Assembly (NCBI GenBank): GCA_046349975.1
Contig: JAXMBH010000005.1
Coordinates: 248,001 to 312,000 of the forward strand
Source: JABDGM01 sp046349975
GTDB taxonomy: Bacteria > Planctomycetota > Planctomycetia > Pirellulales > Lacipirellulaceae
Length of the DNA stretch: 64,000 nucleotides
Reading direction: 5' to 3'
Part shown: positions 35,775 through 44,662 of the stretch, piece after piece
How positions within the stretch are numbered: position 1 is the stretch's first letter
Layout: each line of letters starts with the position of its first letter
The notes under the pieces: model-generated
What the model saw: only the letters and a program-made list of their open reading frames with translations
The model's database searches: none
Told to the model about the DNA's origin: nothing
Made by a program: the position numbers and the translations under genes

Positions 35775-38180
35775 TCAGTCGGCCACGCTGTGAGCGCTTG
35801 ACCGAAGCGGCGGGTGCGGCTGCTTGGCCCGGGCATCGTTGATTTGCTCTTCGCGCGTCGCCTGGTACGGCAACCGCTGCAACCACACTAGCGGCACAAG
35901 CGCCGCGGCCGCGCACAGTGCGACAACCGGCCAGTTGTAGAGAATTTGTCCAGGCGCGGGTTCATGCACGAGCATTCCCAGGCTCGGTCGGTCGGCGAGG
36001 GCATCCGGCCACAACTGCGTGGCGAACATGAGGCCGTTGTACGTCATGTGGAAGAGCATGCACGGAATGATGCTGCCCGTTTGCACGGCGACGTAACCGA
36101 TGATCATGCCGATCGCAGCTGCTGAGAGCGTTTGCTGAAGGAGTCCATGCACCAGGCCAAAGAACACGGCCGACAAGCCAATTGCCCACCACTTACTGCC
36201 GAGGTGCCGTAGACCGGAAAGGACGAAGCCGCGAAAGGCGAGCTCCTCACAAAATGCCGGCAGCATTGCCATCATGACGTACGGCAGCCAAGGATACGGC
36301 GCTGTCTGCAGTAATTGAGTGAATCCCTCAAGCCCGGTCCGCACATCTTGCTGCACGGGGTACAGCCAACTAATCCAACTTGCCAGCTGCAACCCCAGCG
36401 GATGTACCAGCACCGCCAGAGCAATCGCAACGACGCACATCGAAACGCTGGGCGTGCGCGCGAGCAACAGCGTTTTCAGCGGCCGGCCCGTGAGAATGAG
36501 CGCCATCAGTACCGCTGGCAGCATGATGCACACGACCTGGCTGATGAACAGCAGCATGGTTAAATACTGGAAGTTTGGCGCAGCCGGCGTATTTGCCGAA
36601 AGCGCAAGCTGCACGAAGAACTGCGTCACGAGTATCAGCATCACGCAGAAGAATGCTTCTCCGAGCGTGGGCGTGTCTTGCCGGTCTCGCACCAAATGAG
36701 CGAGCCACCGCCACGGATCGAGCCGCTCACTTTCACGGAAGATCACCGACTCTTGGTTGAACTGATACACGGCCCAACGAATGGCCCAGTGGCAGCATAT
36801 GAGCGTCACCACGCAAACCGGCACGCAATATCGCAACGCCTCGGCGTAGTCGCCCTGCACGAGGCTCATCACCAGCAACACGACGCCCGTGATCGGGATC
36901 AGACTATTGCCGAGATTAATTTCGGTGCCGGGCGCGAGCGGAAACATCATGAGCGGCATGCTCACGAGAAACAGCGGCATCAGGTAATACTGCCCTTCCT
37001 TCGTACTGCGGGCAAACGCCGCACACGCCAGGCATAGCGCGCTGAACAGGGCCGACATCGGCAGCAGTGCCACCACCAACCACAAGAGCGACGGCCACGG
37101 CGGTAGCTTAAATCCTTCCCCCAAGTCAGCCATCGGCATCATACTCAGTTGCGCCATAACGTATCTGGCAGTGACCCCGAGGCTCGACAAATTCAGCAGG
37201 GCCGTGGCCGTGCTGAATGTCATGACAGTGAGCAGCTTGCCCCACACGATTTCAATGCGAGCCGCAGGACTGGAGAGCAACGTTTCCAGCGTACCGCGTT
37301 CTTTCTCGCCGGCGCACAAGTCGACCGCCGGGTAAAACGCTCCCGTGAGTGCCCAGATAAATAGCACGAACGGCAGCACCTTCGACCACATTAGCACTTG
37401 CTGTTGGGTTTGCTCGGAGATGTCGCGCGGCCGCAAATCGAACGGCCTTGCCACATTTGCCGGAATCTGGCTGGCGAGCAAGTTGTCACGCACGATTTGG
37501 CCCTTCCACATGTCGACAATTTGCTCAACTTGCATGTGGGCTACGCGTGACTTCTCTTTGCCGCCATTGAACATGAGTTCCGGCTTCGGTATCTCGACTG
37601 GTGAACTCGTCTCTTTTGCCGCATTATCGTTCTCGCCGGTTGCACGCGCTTCAAGGTGCGACCTCAGCTCATGCAACTGATCGCCAAACTCCGGCGGGAA
37701 ATACAGCACTACTTGCACGTCGCCCGCTTTGAGCCTTTCCTCGGCCCGACTTAATACTCGATCGCGACGCGTTTCGTCGCTGGCGGGGCCGTCATCGCCT
37801 TCCGATGCAGCCTTTTCTGCTGCCTTATCGCTATTTGAAACTGACGGCGATTCCGGCGGTGACGCTGCCTTCGCGGGTTCGTTGGCGGCGAACTCCAGGT
37901 GCAGCCAGTTCACGATCTTCGGATCACCAACGATCGTGGTCGAAAAATGACCGTCTTCAAACAGTTTTGGCAGCTTGTCGCTCTCGCGCAGCTCTTCAGC
38001 CCCAATCACCAGCACGCGCGGCTCGCTCTTCCGCACGAACTGCGACAACTGAAACACACTCATCCCCAGCAGTGGGTACAACACCAGCGGCAACACCGCG
38101 ATCATAAACAGTGTTCGCCGATCGCGCAGTTGATCGCGGATCTCGCGGGCGTAGATCAGACGTATGTTGCGCCAATTCAT
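35775..38180 (-). CDS. ABC-2 type permease fused to a CPBP intramembrane protease
   Basis: 801 residues. Residues 1-450 form an ABC-2/NatB-type permease: one membrane helix near residue 25, a large extracytoplasmic loop (about 50-250, with a charged Ser/Glu/Ala-rich part), and a helix bundle. From about 500 comes a CPBP (CAAX protease/Abi) domain with the signature EELAFRG, its Glu-Glu pair near residue 645, and a second motif HGLLQQ near 680. CPBP proteins are membrane metalloproteases. The ATPase partner is the next gene upstream (38269), with an 88-bp gap. The exported substrate is unknown; Na+ export or a peptide are both possible. Confidence 0.88.
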   Translation of the reverse strand: MNWRNIRLIYAREIRDQLRDRRTLFMIAVLPLVLYPLLGMSVFQLSQFVRKSEPRVLVIGAEELRESDKLPKLFEDGHFSTTIVGDPKIVNWLHLEFAANEPAKAASPPESPSVSNSDKAAEKAASEGDDGPASDETRRDRVLSRAEERLKAGDVQVVLYFPPEFGDQLHELRSHLEARATGENDNAAKETSSPVEIPKPELMFNGGKEKSRVAHMQVEQIVDMWKGQIVRDNLLASQIPANVARPFDLRPRDISEQTQQQVLMWSKVLPFVLFIWALTGAFYPAVDLCAGEKERGTLETLLSSPAARIEIVWGKLLTVMTFSTATALLNLSSLGVTARYVMAQLSMMPMADLGEGFKLPPWPSLLWLVVALLPMSALFSALCLACAAFARSTKEGQYYLMPLFLVSMPLMMFPLAPGTEINLGNSLIPITGVVLLVMSLVQGDYAEALRYCVPVCVVTLICCHWAIRWAVYQFNQESVIFRESERLDPWRWLAHLVRDRQDTPTLGEAFFCVMLILVTQFFVQLALSANTPAAPNFQYLTMLLFISQVVCIMLPAVLMALILTGRPLKTLLLARTPSVSMCVVAIALAVLVHPLGLQLASWISWLYPVQQDVRTGLEGFTQLLQTAPYPWLPYVMMAMLPAFCEELAFRGFVLSGLRHLGSKWWAIGLSAVFFGLVHGLLQQTLSAAAIGMIIGYVAVQTGSIIPCMLFHMTYNGLMFATQLWPDALADRPSLGMLVHEPAPGQILYNWPVVALCAAAALVPLVWLQRLPYQATREEQINDARAKQPHPPLRSSAHSVAD

Positions 38181-38268
38181 TGCGGACGGGCTGGAAGTGA
38201 GAGCTCAGTGTAAAAGGTTCGGGGTTCAAAACCTTGCTGCTGATCGATATCTTTGTCGCCGTTGTTCT

Positions 38269-39027
38269 TTAATTAACTTGTTGAAGTGATTGGTTGTGGC
38301 GCGAGATGAGTTGGAAGAATAATTCCTCCAAATCGCATTCTTCGTGCTGATCGCGCAGCGCTTCGAGCGGCCCCTCCGCCAGAATGTTGCCGCGGTGCAT
38401 GATCGCCACGCGATCGCACAAGCGTTCGGCCTCGCGCATGATGTGCGTCGAAAATAGAATGCACTTGCCTTGGTCCCGCAACTCCGCCACCGTGTCCAGC
38501 AGTGCGCGGGCCACAAGCACGTCGAGGCCGGTCGTCGCCTCGTCGAAAATTAGCACCGGGGGATCGTGCACAATCGCCCGGGCAATCGACACCTTCTGCT
38601 TCATACCAGTCGACATCTTTGCGCCGAGCAAGTCGCGAATCTCCTGCATTTGCAACCGCTCGAACAGGTGCTCCATGCGTTCGCGGAGTTCATCGTCTTC
38701 CATCCCATAGAGCCGGCCGAAGTATTCGACCATTTCCCAGGCCGTCATTCGGTCGTACACGGCGGTATTCGCCGATATGAAGCCGATTTGGTGCCGCACC
38801 ATTTCCGGCTGCGTCACGCAGTCAAACCCGCCGACAATCGCCGTTCCGCTCGTCGGCTGCAGCACCGTGCTCAAAATGCGCAAGGCGGTCGTCTTACCGG
38901 CGCCGTTCGGTCCCAGCAGACCGTAAATCTGACCCGCTTCAGCGCGAAAGGTAAGCCGCGAAAGCGCCAGCACTTCGCCGCGCATCAGATCGGAGTACGC
39001 CTTCGTAAGGGACCTGACGTCGATCAT
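38269..39027 (-). CDS. ABC transporter ATP-binding protein (NatA/CcmA type)
   Basis: 252 residues. Walker A is GPNGAGKTT near residue 38, Walker B is VLIFDEATTGLD near 152, and the H loop His is at about 195 (STHIM). The signature motif reads MSTGMKQKVSIARAI in place of LSGGQ, as is common in the NatA/drug-exporter subfamily. It energises the permease-protease encoded just downstream. The start is ATG 39027. It follows mqnC after 147 bp, so it may have its own promoter. Confidence 0.93.
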   Translation of the reverse strand: MIDVRSLTKAYSDLMRGEVLALSRLTFRAEAGQIYGLLGPNGAGKTTALRILSTVLQPTSGTAIVGGFDCVTQPEMVRHQIGFISANTAVYDRMTAWEMVEYFGRLYGMEDDELRERMEHLFERLQMQEIRDLLGAKMSTGMKQKVSIARAIVHDPPVLIFDEATTGLDVLVARALLDTVAELRDQGKCILFSTHIMREAERLCDRVAIMHRGNILAEGPLEALRDQHEECDLEELFFQLISRHNQSLQQVN

Positions 39028-39174
39028 CAGCTACGCAACCTTGCTCGCGACGGTGCATCCGGAATACGCCCGAGCGACCCCTACAGGCGGAACCCCATAG
39101 GAAAGTTTAGCTTATTTCTGAGCCGCGGGGAGGCAGAAAGAGAGGCGATTTATGACGCGAAAGAGGACCAGCAT

Positions 39175-40386
39175 TCACGCCGTGCTGTCACCCCGCACGA
39201 TCGAGAGCGGCACGAGCGATTCGGGCTTTTGCTTCGAGCGCTCCCGCTGGGCAGTGCGGATACCTTCGTACCGCGAGTGGTTCGCCTCAATGGCCCACTG
39301 CTCGCGCTCGACATCCAGCAGCTCGTAGTGCACGTTGCGTTGGCGCGGCACGTAACCGAGTTCCGAAATCGCGCCGCGGATGTCATCGAGCGTCAAGTGG
39401 TGCACCGTTCCGGCTTCGGAGACGACGTTCTCCTCGATCATGAGGCTACCCATATCGTTCGCGCCGTAGAGCAGGGCAAGTTGGCCGATCTTGAGCCCTT
39501 GCGTCACCCAACTGGATTGCAGATTAGGAAAATTGTCGAGATATAGGCGCGAAACCGCGAGCGTTTTGAGATACTCAAACGCACCAGCCGGCGGCACGTC
39601 GGCCATATCAGTGTGCTCCGGCTGGAAAGTCCAACAGATGAAGGCTGTAAAGCCGCCCGTCTCATCCTGCAACTGCCGAAGGCGTTCCAGGTGCTCGATT
39701 CGCTCAGCGAGCGTCTCTACGTGACCGAACATCATGGTCGCAGTGCTGTGGCCGCCGAGCTTGTGCCATTCGCGATTCACGTCGAGCCAATCATCCGTGA
39801 GCGCTTTCCCACGCGTGATGGCCCGCCGCACGCGATCGACCAAGATTTCCCCGCCCCCGCCCGGCAGGCTGCCTAGCCCCGCCGCTTGCAGCCGCTCCAG
39901 CACCGTCCGCAGCGGGAGTTTCGACACTTTCGTGAAGTGATGAATCTCCGGGGGACTAAAGCCATGCACGTTGACTTCCGGGAATCGCTCCTTGATGTCG
40001 CGCAGCAGTTCCTCGTACCATTCCAGCTTGTAATCAGGGTGCAGTCCGCCTTGCAGCAGTATTTGTTCGCCGCCGAGATCGACGGTTTCCTGAATCTTTT
40101 GGAACAGTTCCTCGCGATCGAGCACGTAGCCTTCTGGCGACTTCGGCTTCCGATAAAAAGCGCAGAAATCGCAAACCGCGGTGCACACGTTCGTATAGTT
40201 GATGTTTCGATCGATGCTGTAGGTACGATAGTCCTCGGGATGCAGTCGCCGTGAAACTTCATCTGCCGCCCGGCCGAGTGCCGCCAAGTCACGCGACTCC
40301 AACAGCCGCAGCCCTTCCTCTTGCGTGAGTCGTTCGCCGGCGACAGCCTTATCCAACAGGTTCCGATGACTTTGCAGTGCTACCAT
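39175..40386 (-). CDS. mqnC: Cyclic dehypoxanthinyl futalosine synthase (radical SAM)
   Basis: 403 residues. The radical-SAM [4Fe-4S] site is Cys68, Cys72 and Cys75 in CTAVCDFC. Further marks of MqnC are LQGGLHPDY near residue 120, HGFSPPEIHH and the C-terminal GSLMIEENVVSEAGT. MqnC cyclises dehypoxanthine futalosine in the futalosine (mqn) route to menaquinone. Close relatives are MqnE and the CofG/CofH proteins; the motif set and the neighbouring mqnA favour MqnC. It begins 31 bp after mqnA, so both share the strong promoter at 41310-41339. Confidence 0.9.
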   Translation of the reverse strand: MVALQSHRNLLDKAVAGERLTQEEGLRLLESRDLAALGRAADEVSRRLHPEDYRTYSIDRNINYTNVCTAVCDFCAFYRKPKSPEGYVLDREELFQKIQETVDLGGEQILLQGGLHPDYKLEWYEELLRDIKERFPEVNVHGFSPPEIHHFTKVSKLPLRTVLERLQAAGLGSLPGGGGEILVDRVRRAITRGKALTDDWLDVNREWHKLGGHSTATMMFGHVETLAERIEHLERLRQLQDETGGFTAFICWTFQPEHTDMADVPPAGAFEYLKTLAVSRLYLDNFPNLQSSWVTQGLKIGQLALLYGANDMGSLMIEENVVSEAGTVHHLTLDDIRGAISELGYVPRQRNVHYELLDVEREQWAIEANHSRYEGIRTAQRERSKQKPESLVPLSIVRGDSTA

Positions 40387-40417
40387 GGAAGATCAGCGTG
40401 TGTACTTTCTAAACAAT

Positions 40418-41299
40418 TCAGCCTTCGCTCGCGAATCGAATCCTCTCCGGTGAACCATCCGACTTTCCCGGATGGCAGGTCACAGTCTCGGCTCTGGGCT
40501 TCATCGCCTCGTCATGGCCCCCCGGCGCCAAATGGTGTTTCACACACAGTTCATAGAAACGCCGCAAACCCGCCCACTCGCTCCTGCCCAGCCGGAAGTG
40601 CAAGTTGTCGCGCAGATACGTCCTCGCGAGATCCTTTGAAATGCCCACAAGGGGTGCCTCGCGACCGGCGATGGCTTCCAAATTCTGCACACCGCGATCA
40701 CGCGATGCGTTCAATACGGGCGTGAGCTGTCGAACATCGGTGTCCGCTTGAGCGATCCACATCGCAAATACGAAAGGAAGGCCCGTCCACCGGCACCATT
40801 CTTCGCCCAAATCCCAAACCTCGCAAAACTCCCTTACGCCCCGCGCCTCGCTCCGCGCAACTTCCTCGGTGATCGCCCGATCACCGATCAGCAGTACGGC
40901 ATCAGCCGACGTCGCGTCCGCACCGCAGCCGATCGGCAGCGGCTGCTTCGTCGGCAACACGCCACACCGTTCCGCAAGCAATATCTGACTGAGTGCCGCG
41001 CTCGTGCGCGAGCCTTCATCGAGCGCGATGCTGCGAACCTCGCGCGGCGGCACGCGGAAGTGCAGTTTCACGCTCAGCACCGGCCCATGGCAAGCAACGC
41101 AAGCATCCGAAACGATCTCGCGATTCGCCGCCCGAAAGAACTCGACCGATGGCACCAACGCCACATCGAGCCGCCCGGCGGCAAGCGAATCCGCCAGCCG
41201 GCTGGGCAAGTCATATGTAATCCGGGCAGCCGGCGCAAGCTCGGCGAGCTCGTAAACCAGCGGCTTGCTATTCAGATAATTGACGGCACCGATTCGCAT
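40418..41299 (-). CDS. mqnA: Chorismate dehydratase
   Basis: About 293 residues. MqnA converts chorismate to 3-[(1-carboxyvinyl)oxy]benzoate, the entry step of the futalosine menaquinone pathway. The substrate-binding-protein-like fold shows its usual opening, RIGAVNYLNSKPLVYEL, then LPSRLADSLAAGRLDVALVP and SRTSAALSQILLAERCG. I choose ATG 41299 rather than 41311, because the -10 box TATAAT overlaps the upstream ATG and transcription should start between the two. The C-terminal 25 residues extend past the usual fold. It is the first gene of the mqnA-mqnC unit. Confidence 0.9.
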   Translation of the reverse strand: MRIGAVNYLNSKPLVYELAELAPAARITYDLPSRLADSLAAGRLDVALVPSVEFFRAANREIVSDACVACHGPVLSVKLHFRVPPREVRSIALDEGSRTSAALSQILLAERCGVLPTKQPLPIGCGADATSADAVLLIGDRAITEEVARSEARGVREFCEVWDLGEEWCRWTGLPFVFAMWIAQADTDVRQLTPVLNASRDRGVQNLEAIAGREAPLVGISKDLARTYLRDNLHFRLGRSEWAGLRRFYELCVKHHLAPGGHDEAMKPRAETVTCHPGKSDGSPERIRFASEG

Positions 41300-41309
41300 T
41301 TCTATGGCC

Positions 41310-41339
41310 ATTATAGGCGATCAACCAGCACTGTGTCAG
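41310..41339 (-). promoter_or_regulatory. Near-perfect sigma-70 promoter of mqnA-mqnC
   Basis: On the minus strand CTGACA (41334-41339) and TATAAT (41310-41315) are 18 bp apart. The predicted start point is near 41303, only about 4 bases before ATG 41299, so the mRNA would be almost leaderless. The -10 box overlaps the alternative ATG at 41311. Confidence 0.7.
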
Positions 41340-41460
41340 GCCTTGCCACCGCTACCATTGCACCGCTGCCCGTGCTCTACATATTTTCTGGAACTTTTGA
41401 CTCCTCGTCCTCGTCTATACCGCAGTACGCTCGGAACATTAACTCGCATCAGGCACTCCC

Positions 41461-42693
41461 ATGACTCGTAACCGGTCCTATCGATTAATGTCGCGGCAAC
41501 GGCCGACGTGCGCCGTGGCGGCCGCCATCGTCATTTTGGCGGCGGCTCCCGCTTTCGCCCGCGTCAAGCTGATCACCTTGCCCGTTCGCGAACGCGTCGA
41601 GATTCAGCTTGATAATCCCAACGCCACGCTCGTTGAAGAAGAGCGCATCGTGCCGCTCGTCAAAGGCGCGAATCAGGTCGACTTCTCGTGGGCCAACACA
41701 CAAATCGATCCCAATACGATCGTCTTCCGCGTCATTGGCGCGGCGGATCAGGAAAAGGTCGACGTCACGGTCGCCTCCGTAAGCTACCCGCCCAATGAAG
41801 CTTCGCTGGTCTGGTCCGTTGGCGCCAGTGAGTCGGGCTCGGCTCGCGTCCGAATCAGCTATCTGCTCGGCAACCTCACGAAGAGCTTCAACTATCGCGC
41901 GGTCGCCTCCCATGACGAGAAGCATCTCGATTTGTCGCAATACATGCGACTCAAGAACCTCGCCAACGAAGCTTTTCGCGACACATCACTCTTCGCCGGC
42001 TTCGGCCCACAGTTCCAAAAACCGATCGGCCTGAATGAAACCAAGGAAGTTCTCGTGGAGAAGTTCGACCAGGTGCCGATCGAGAAAACCTACACCTGTA
42101 ACCCGCAGGAATTCGATTACCTCGACCGCGGCCAGAACAAGCTCCGCGTGCCGATGCACTATGTGATCAAGAACGACGACAAGCACCACCTTGGTAAGGC
42201 GGCGCTACCTTATGGCAAAGTGCGCATCTTCATCGCCGGCGCCGGCGACAACGCCGAAGCTTCAACCGCGTTCCTCGGCGAGGATTGGGGAAAATTCACG
42301 CCGAAGGATGACGAAATGCGTCTCTATCTGGGCGTCGCGCAAGATGTCGTCGTCAAACGCACGATTGAAAAGAGCGAAATGAAACACGTCACCGGCAACC
42401 TCTATAACCACGAGGTCGTTCTGAAGTACGAAATCGAAAACTTCAAGAAGGAGCCTGTCACGCTGGACGTAGCCGAAAACCTCACCTATGTCCGGAACGA
42501 AGTGCGCGGCAACACGAATCGCGAAGTCGACTACGAGCTAGGCAACGACACAACGTTCGAGGGCGGGCCCGACCGGGAGCGGAGCACAGCCGATCAGCTC
42601 TTGTTCCACGCCAAGCTGCCCGCCGCCGATGCCAATGGAAAGGCCCAAAAGACAACGCACAAACTGCACCTCACGCTCAAGAACGAATGGTAA
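41461..42693 (+). CDS. Secreted DUF4139-like protein (first of a tandem pair)
   Basis: 410 residues. A signal peptide (about 10-35, cut after AAPAFA) is followed by a segment closely similar to the next gene: VPLVKGANQVDFSWANTQID here, VVTFKKGINPLQFSWANTLI there. The DUF4139-type C-terminal half is present (GKVRIFIA, LGVAQDVVVKRTIEKSEM, HEVVLKYEIENFKKEPVTLD), a beta-rich fold expected outside the cytoplasm. It lacks a 60-70-residue middle segment found in the second copy. Its function is unknown. It is divergent from mqnA over 160 bp. Confidence 0.75.
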   Translation: MTRNRSYRLMSRQRPTCAVAAAIVILAAAPAFARVKLITLPVRERVEIQLDNPNATLVEEERIVPLVKGANQVDFSWANTQIDPNTIVFRVIGAADQEKVDVTVASVSYPPNEASLVWSVGASESGSARVRISYLLGNLTKSFNYRAVASHDEKHLDLSQYMRLKNLANEAFRDTSLFAGFGPQFQKPIGLNETKEVLVEKFDQVPIEKTYTCNPQEFDYLDRGQNKLRVPMHYVIKNDDKHHLGKAALPYGKVRIFIAGAGDNAEASTAFLGEDWGKFTPKDDEMRLYLGVAQDVVVKRTIEKSEMKHVTGNLYNHEVVLKYEIENFKKEPVTLDVAENLTYVRNEVRGNTNREVDYELGNDTTFEGGPDRERSTADQLLFHAKLPAADANGKAQKTTHKLHLTLKNEW

Positions 42694-42826
42694 CCGTGGG
42701 GCAGGCACCCGCCTGCTGTAGTATTCCTTTAGCGCACGACTCTCCAACAGCGTCAGCCATAAAAAGGCACAAAGAACACGATACTCCCACTGACCAATAT
42801 TCAGCGTCCAATTTCAGAGTCCTACT

Positions 42827-44272
42827 ATGAAATCACTATTCGTCCCATATCGTTCGATTGCGTCGATCACCCTCGTGATGGCTCTTGCTAACTCCGCGGC
42901 GGCCGATAACGTCGATCTATCGACCGTCCCCCGCCGCGACACCGTGCAACTCACCATCTACAACAGCGAAGATATCACGCTGGTTCGCGAAACGCGCGTC
43001 GTCACGTTCAAGAAGGGCATCAACCCGCTGCAGTTCTCGTGGGCGAACACGCTCATCGACCCATCTTCGGTCGAGCTGAAATTCCTCTCATCTGCCGACA
43101 AACTCGACGTCGAGGACACAACATTCCCGCACGACAAGCCCCAGATGCTGTACTGGAACGTGAAGAGCGAGCTGGACGGCGCAGCCACGATCCAAATCAC
43201 CTACTTCACCAGCGGCATCACCTGGAGCGCCGATTACATTGCCATCGCCGATAAAGACGAAGGCGTCGTCGACATTGACGGCTACGTCCGCGTCACCAAC
43301 AACAGCGGCGAGGAATACGAAGATGCGCAGATTCGCCTGGTCGTCGGCACAATCAACCTCGTGGAAAAAGTCGCCGAGCTGGCCAAAGTCCCAATGAAGG
43401 ACGTCGCACAACTCGCCGAAGGCGACCGGCTCTATTTTCGTCGCGAGGCGATGAGCAGAGCGATCGACAAAGCTGCCGCCGTCGGCGGCGCCATGGCTCC
43501 CGCACTCGCCGCCAGGGAAGAAGTCAAGGAGAAGGCAATCGTCAAAGAAGGCCTCAGCGAGTACTTCATCTATAATGTAGAAGGCACCGAGTCGATTCCC
43601 AATGGCTGGTCGAAACGCATGCGCAGTTTCGCAGGCGATTCCGTGCCGCTCAAGGTCCAGTACCGCTACCGCCCACGCGAGTACGGCGATCAGTTCGTGC
43701 GATTGTACCTCATGACAAACAATACTGAGTCGAAGCTCGGCACCACGCCGCTGCCAGACGGCGTCGTTCGTATCTTCCGCCACAATGACCGCAACGGCCT
43801 CTCGTATCTCACGCAACAATCGATCAAGTATGTGCCGATCGGCGACAAGATCGAAATTAACCTCGGCGTCGATCCTGAAGTCGTATTCGAACTGAAGAAA
43901 CTGCGGGCTTCACGTGACCATGTCTGGATGCAAATCAACGGCACCGACAAATTTCAGGAGGTCGGCTCCGATACGGTGGAAAGTCAGGTCAATTCCGGCG
44001 TCGTCGGTTGGGACGACCATAGCACTTATCGCCAGCAAATTCGCAACTACACCCAAAAGCCGATCGACGTCGAAATCCGCCGCAGCTTCGACGGTCATAC
44101 CATCTTCCGCAGCAAGCTCGAGCCCACGCAGTACGACTTCCAGACCGCGCAGTTCTCGGCCCAAATCAAGCCCGGCGCGAAGAAAGACCTGCTCTATGAA
44201 GTCGTTCAGCGCCAAGGCCGCAATGCCAAGCAGACGAACGTGACGCTCGAAACGGCCGAGGTGAAGTTCTAA
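42827..44272 (+). CDS. Secreted DUF4139-like protein (second of a tandem pair)
   Basis: 481 residues. A signal peptide (about 1-27, cut after SAAA) leads into the same N-terminal domain as the previous gene and a typical ITYFTSGITWSADYIAIADK strand near residue 130. An Ala/Glu-rich helix (about 205-240) separates it from the C-terminal beta domain (GVVRIFRHNDRNGLSYL; LGVDPEVVFELKKLRASR; NYTQKPIDVEIRRSFDGH). The tandem arrangement with strong similarity points to an old duplication, with the paralogues possibly forming a hetero-oligomer. A 134-bp gap separates them. No catalytic motif is seen. Confidence 0.78.
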   Translation: MKSLFVPYRSIASITLVMALANSAAADNVDLSTVPRRDTVQLTIYNSEDITLVRETRVVTFKKGINPLQFSWANTLIDPSSVELKFLSSADKLDVEDTTFPHDKPQMLYWNVKSELDGAATIQITYFTSGITWSADYIAIADKDEGVVDIDGYVRVTNNSGEEYEDAQIRLVVGTINLVEKVAELAKVPMKDVAQLAEGDRLYFRREAMSRAIDKAAAVGGAMAPALAAREEVKEKAIVKEGLSEYFIYNVEGTESIPNGWSKRMRSFAGDSVPLKVQYRYRPREYGDQFVRLYLMTNNTESKLGTTPLPDGVVRIFRHNDRNGLSYLTQQSIKYVPIGDKIEINLGVDPEVVFELKKLRASRDHVWMQINGTDKFQEVGSDTVESQVNSGVVGWDDHSTYRQQIRNYTQKPIDVEIRRSFDGHTIFRSKLEPTQYDFQTAQFSAQIKPGAKKDLLYEVVQRQGRNAKQTNVTLETAEVKF

Positions 44273-44317
44273 TTTGCTGAGGCAATTCCGCTCCGCTGGG
44301 AAAATTCCATTCCGAAA

Positions 44318-44555
44318 GGGTGGCTAGGGTCGAGCCGCAGGCGAGCCCCCAGAGCCAGCATCCTGAATGGCGTTACTTACAATCTCTGGGGTGGCTGGGG
44401 TCGAGCCGCAGGCGAGCCCCCAGAGCCGGCACCCCTGAATGGCGTTACCTACAATCTCTGGGGTGGCTGGGGTCGAGCCGCAGGCGAGTCCCCAGTGCAC
44501 TTCAAGGCCCGCGCAAGCGCACTCGGGGCTCGCTGCGCCCGACCCCAGCCACCCC
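44318..44555 (+). repeat. 71-72 bp tandem repeat with inverted end
   Basis: Units begin GGGTGGCTGGGGTCGAG at 44318 (with one change), 44389 and 44461; the first two are 71 and 72 bp and nearly identical, the third is cut after about 42 bp. At 44525-44555 the start of the unit recurs inverted (ending GACCCCAGCCACCCC), so the third unit and this arm can fold into a hairpin. The same sequence occurs singly at 1461-1501. The 390-bp gap 44273-44662 holds no other feature except the promoter and dyad listed next. Confidence 0.85.
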
Positions 44556-44595
44556 TCGGAACGTCAATTGAACTTGCCGGCCGCCGGTGCGGGGG

Positions 44596-44624
44596 CTGAA
44601 AACCGCCGCACCCCACGATATACT
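44596..44624 (+). promoter_or_regulatory. Candidate sigma-70 promoter for the gene at 44663
   Basis: CTGAAA (44596-44601) and TATACT (44619-44624) are 17 bp apart, predicting a start near 44631. The -10 box overlaps the left arm of the dyad at 44623-44654. Confidence 0.4.
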
Positions 44625-44654
44625 CCAGCGACGCCCCTCATCCCGTCGCTGGAG
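44623..44654 (+). promoter_or_regulatory. 11-bp dyad covering the ribosome-binding site of the gene at 44663
   Basis: CTCCAGCGACG (44623-44633) pairs perfectly with CGTCGCTGGAG (44644-44654) around a 10-base loop. The right arm ends in GGAG, which lies 8 bases before ATG 44663 and is the obvious Shine-Dalgarno. The structure could hide the ribosome-binding site in mRNA or be a DNA operator for a dimeric regulator. Confidence 0.65.
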
Positions 44655-44662
44655 ATCGCGAC

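Noticed and set aside
38566..39546. A 326-codon plus-strand frame spanning the ABC ATPase and mqnC ends
   Set aside because: It crosses two clear minus-strand genes and shows no domain.
44320..44571. A short frame encoding repeats of the type LQSLGWLGSSRRR
   Set aside because: It is the translation of a 71-72 bp DNA repeat whose unit lengths are not all multiples of three.
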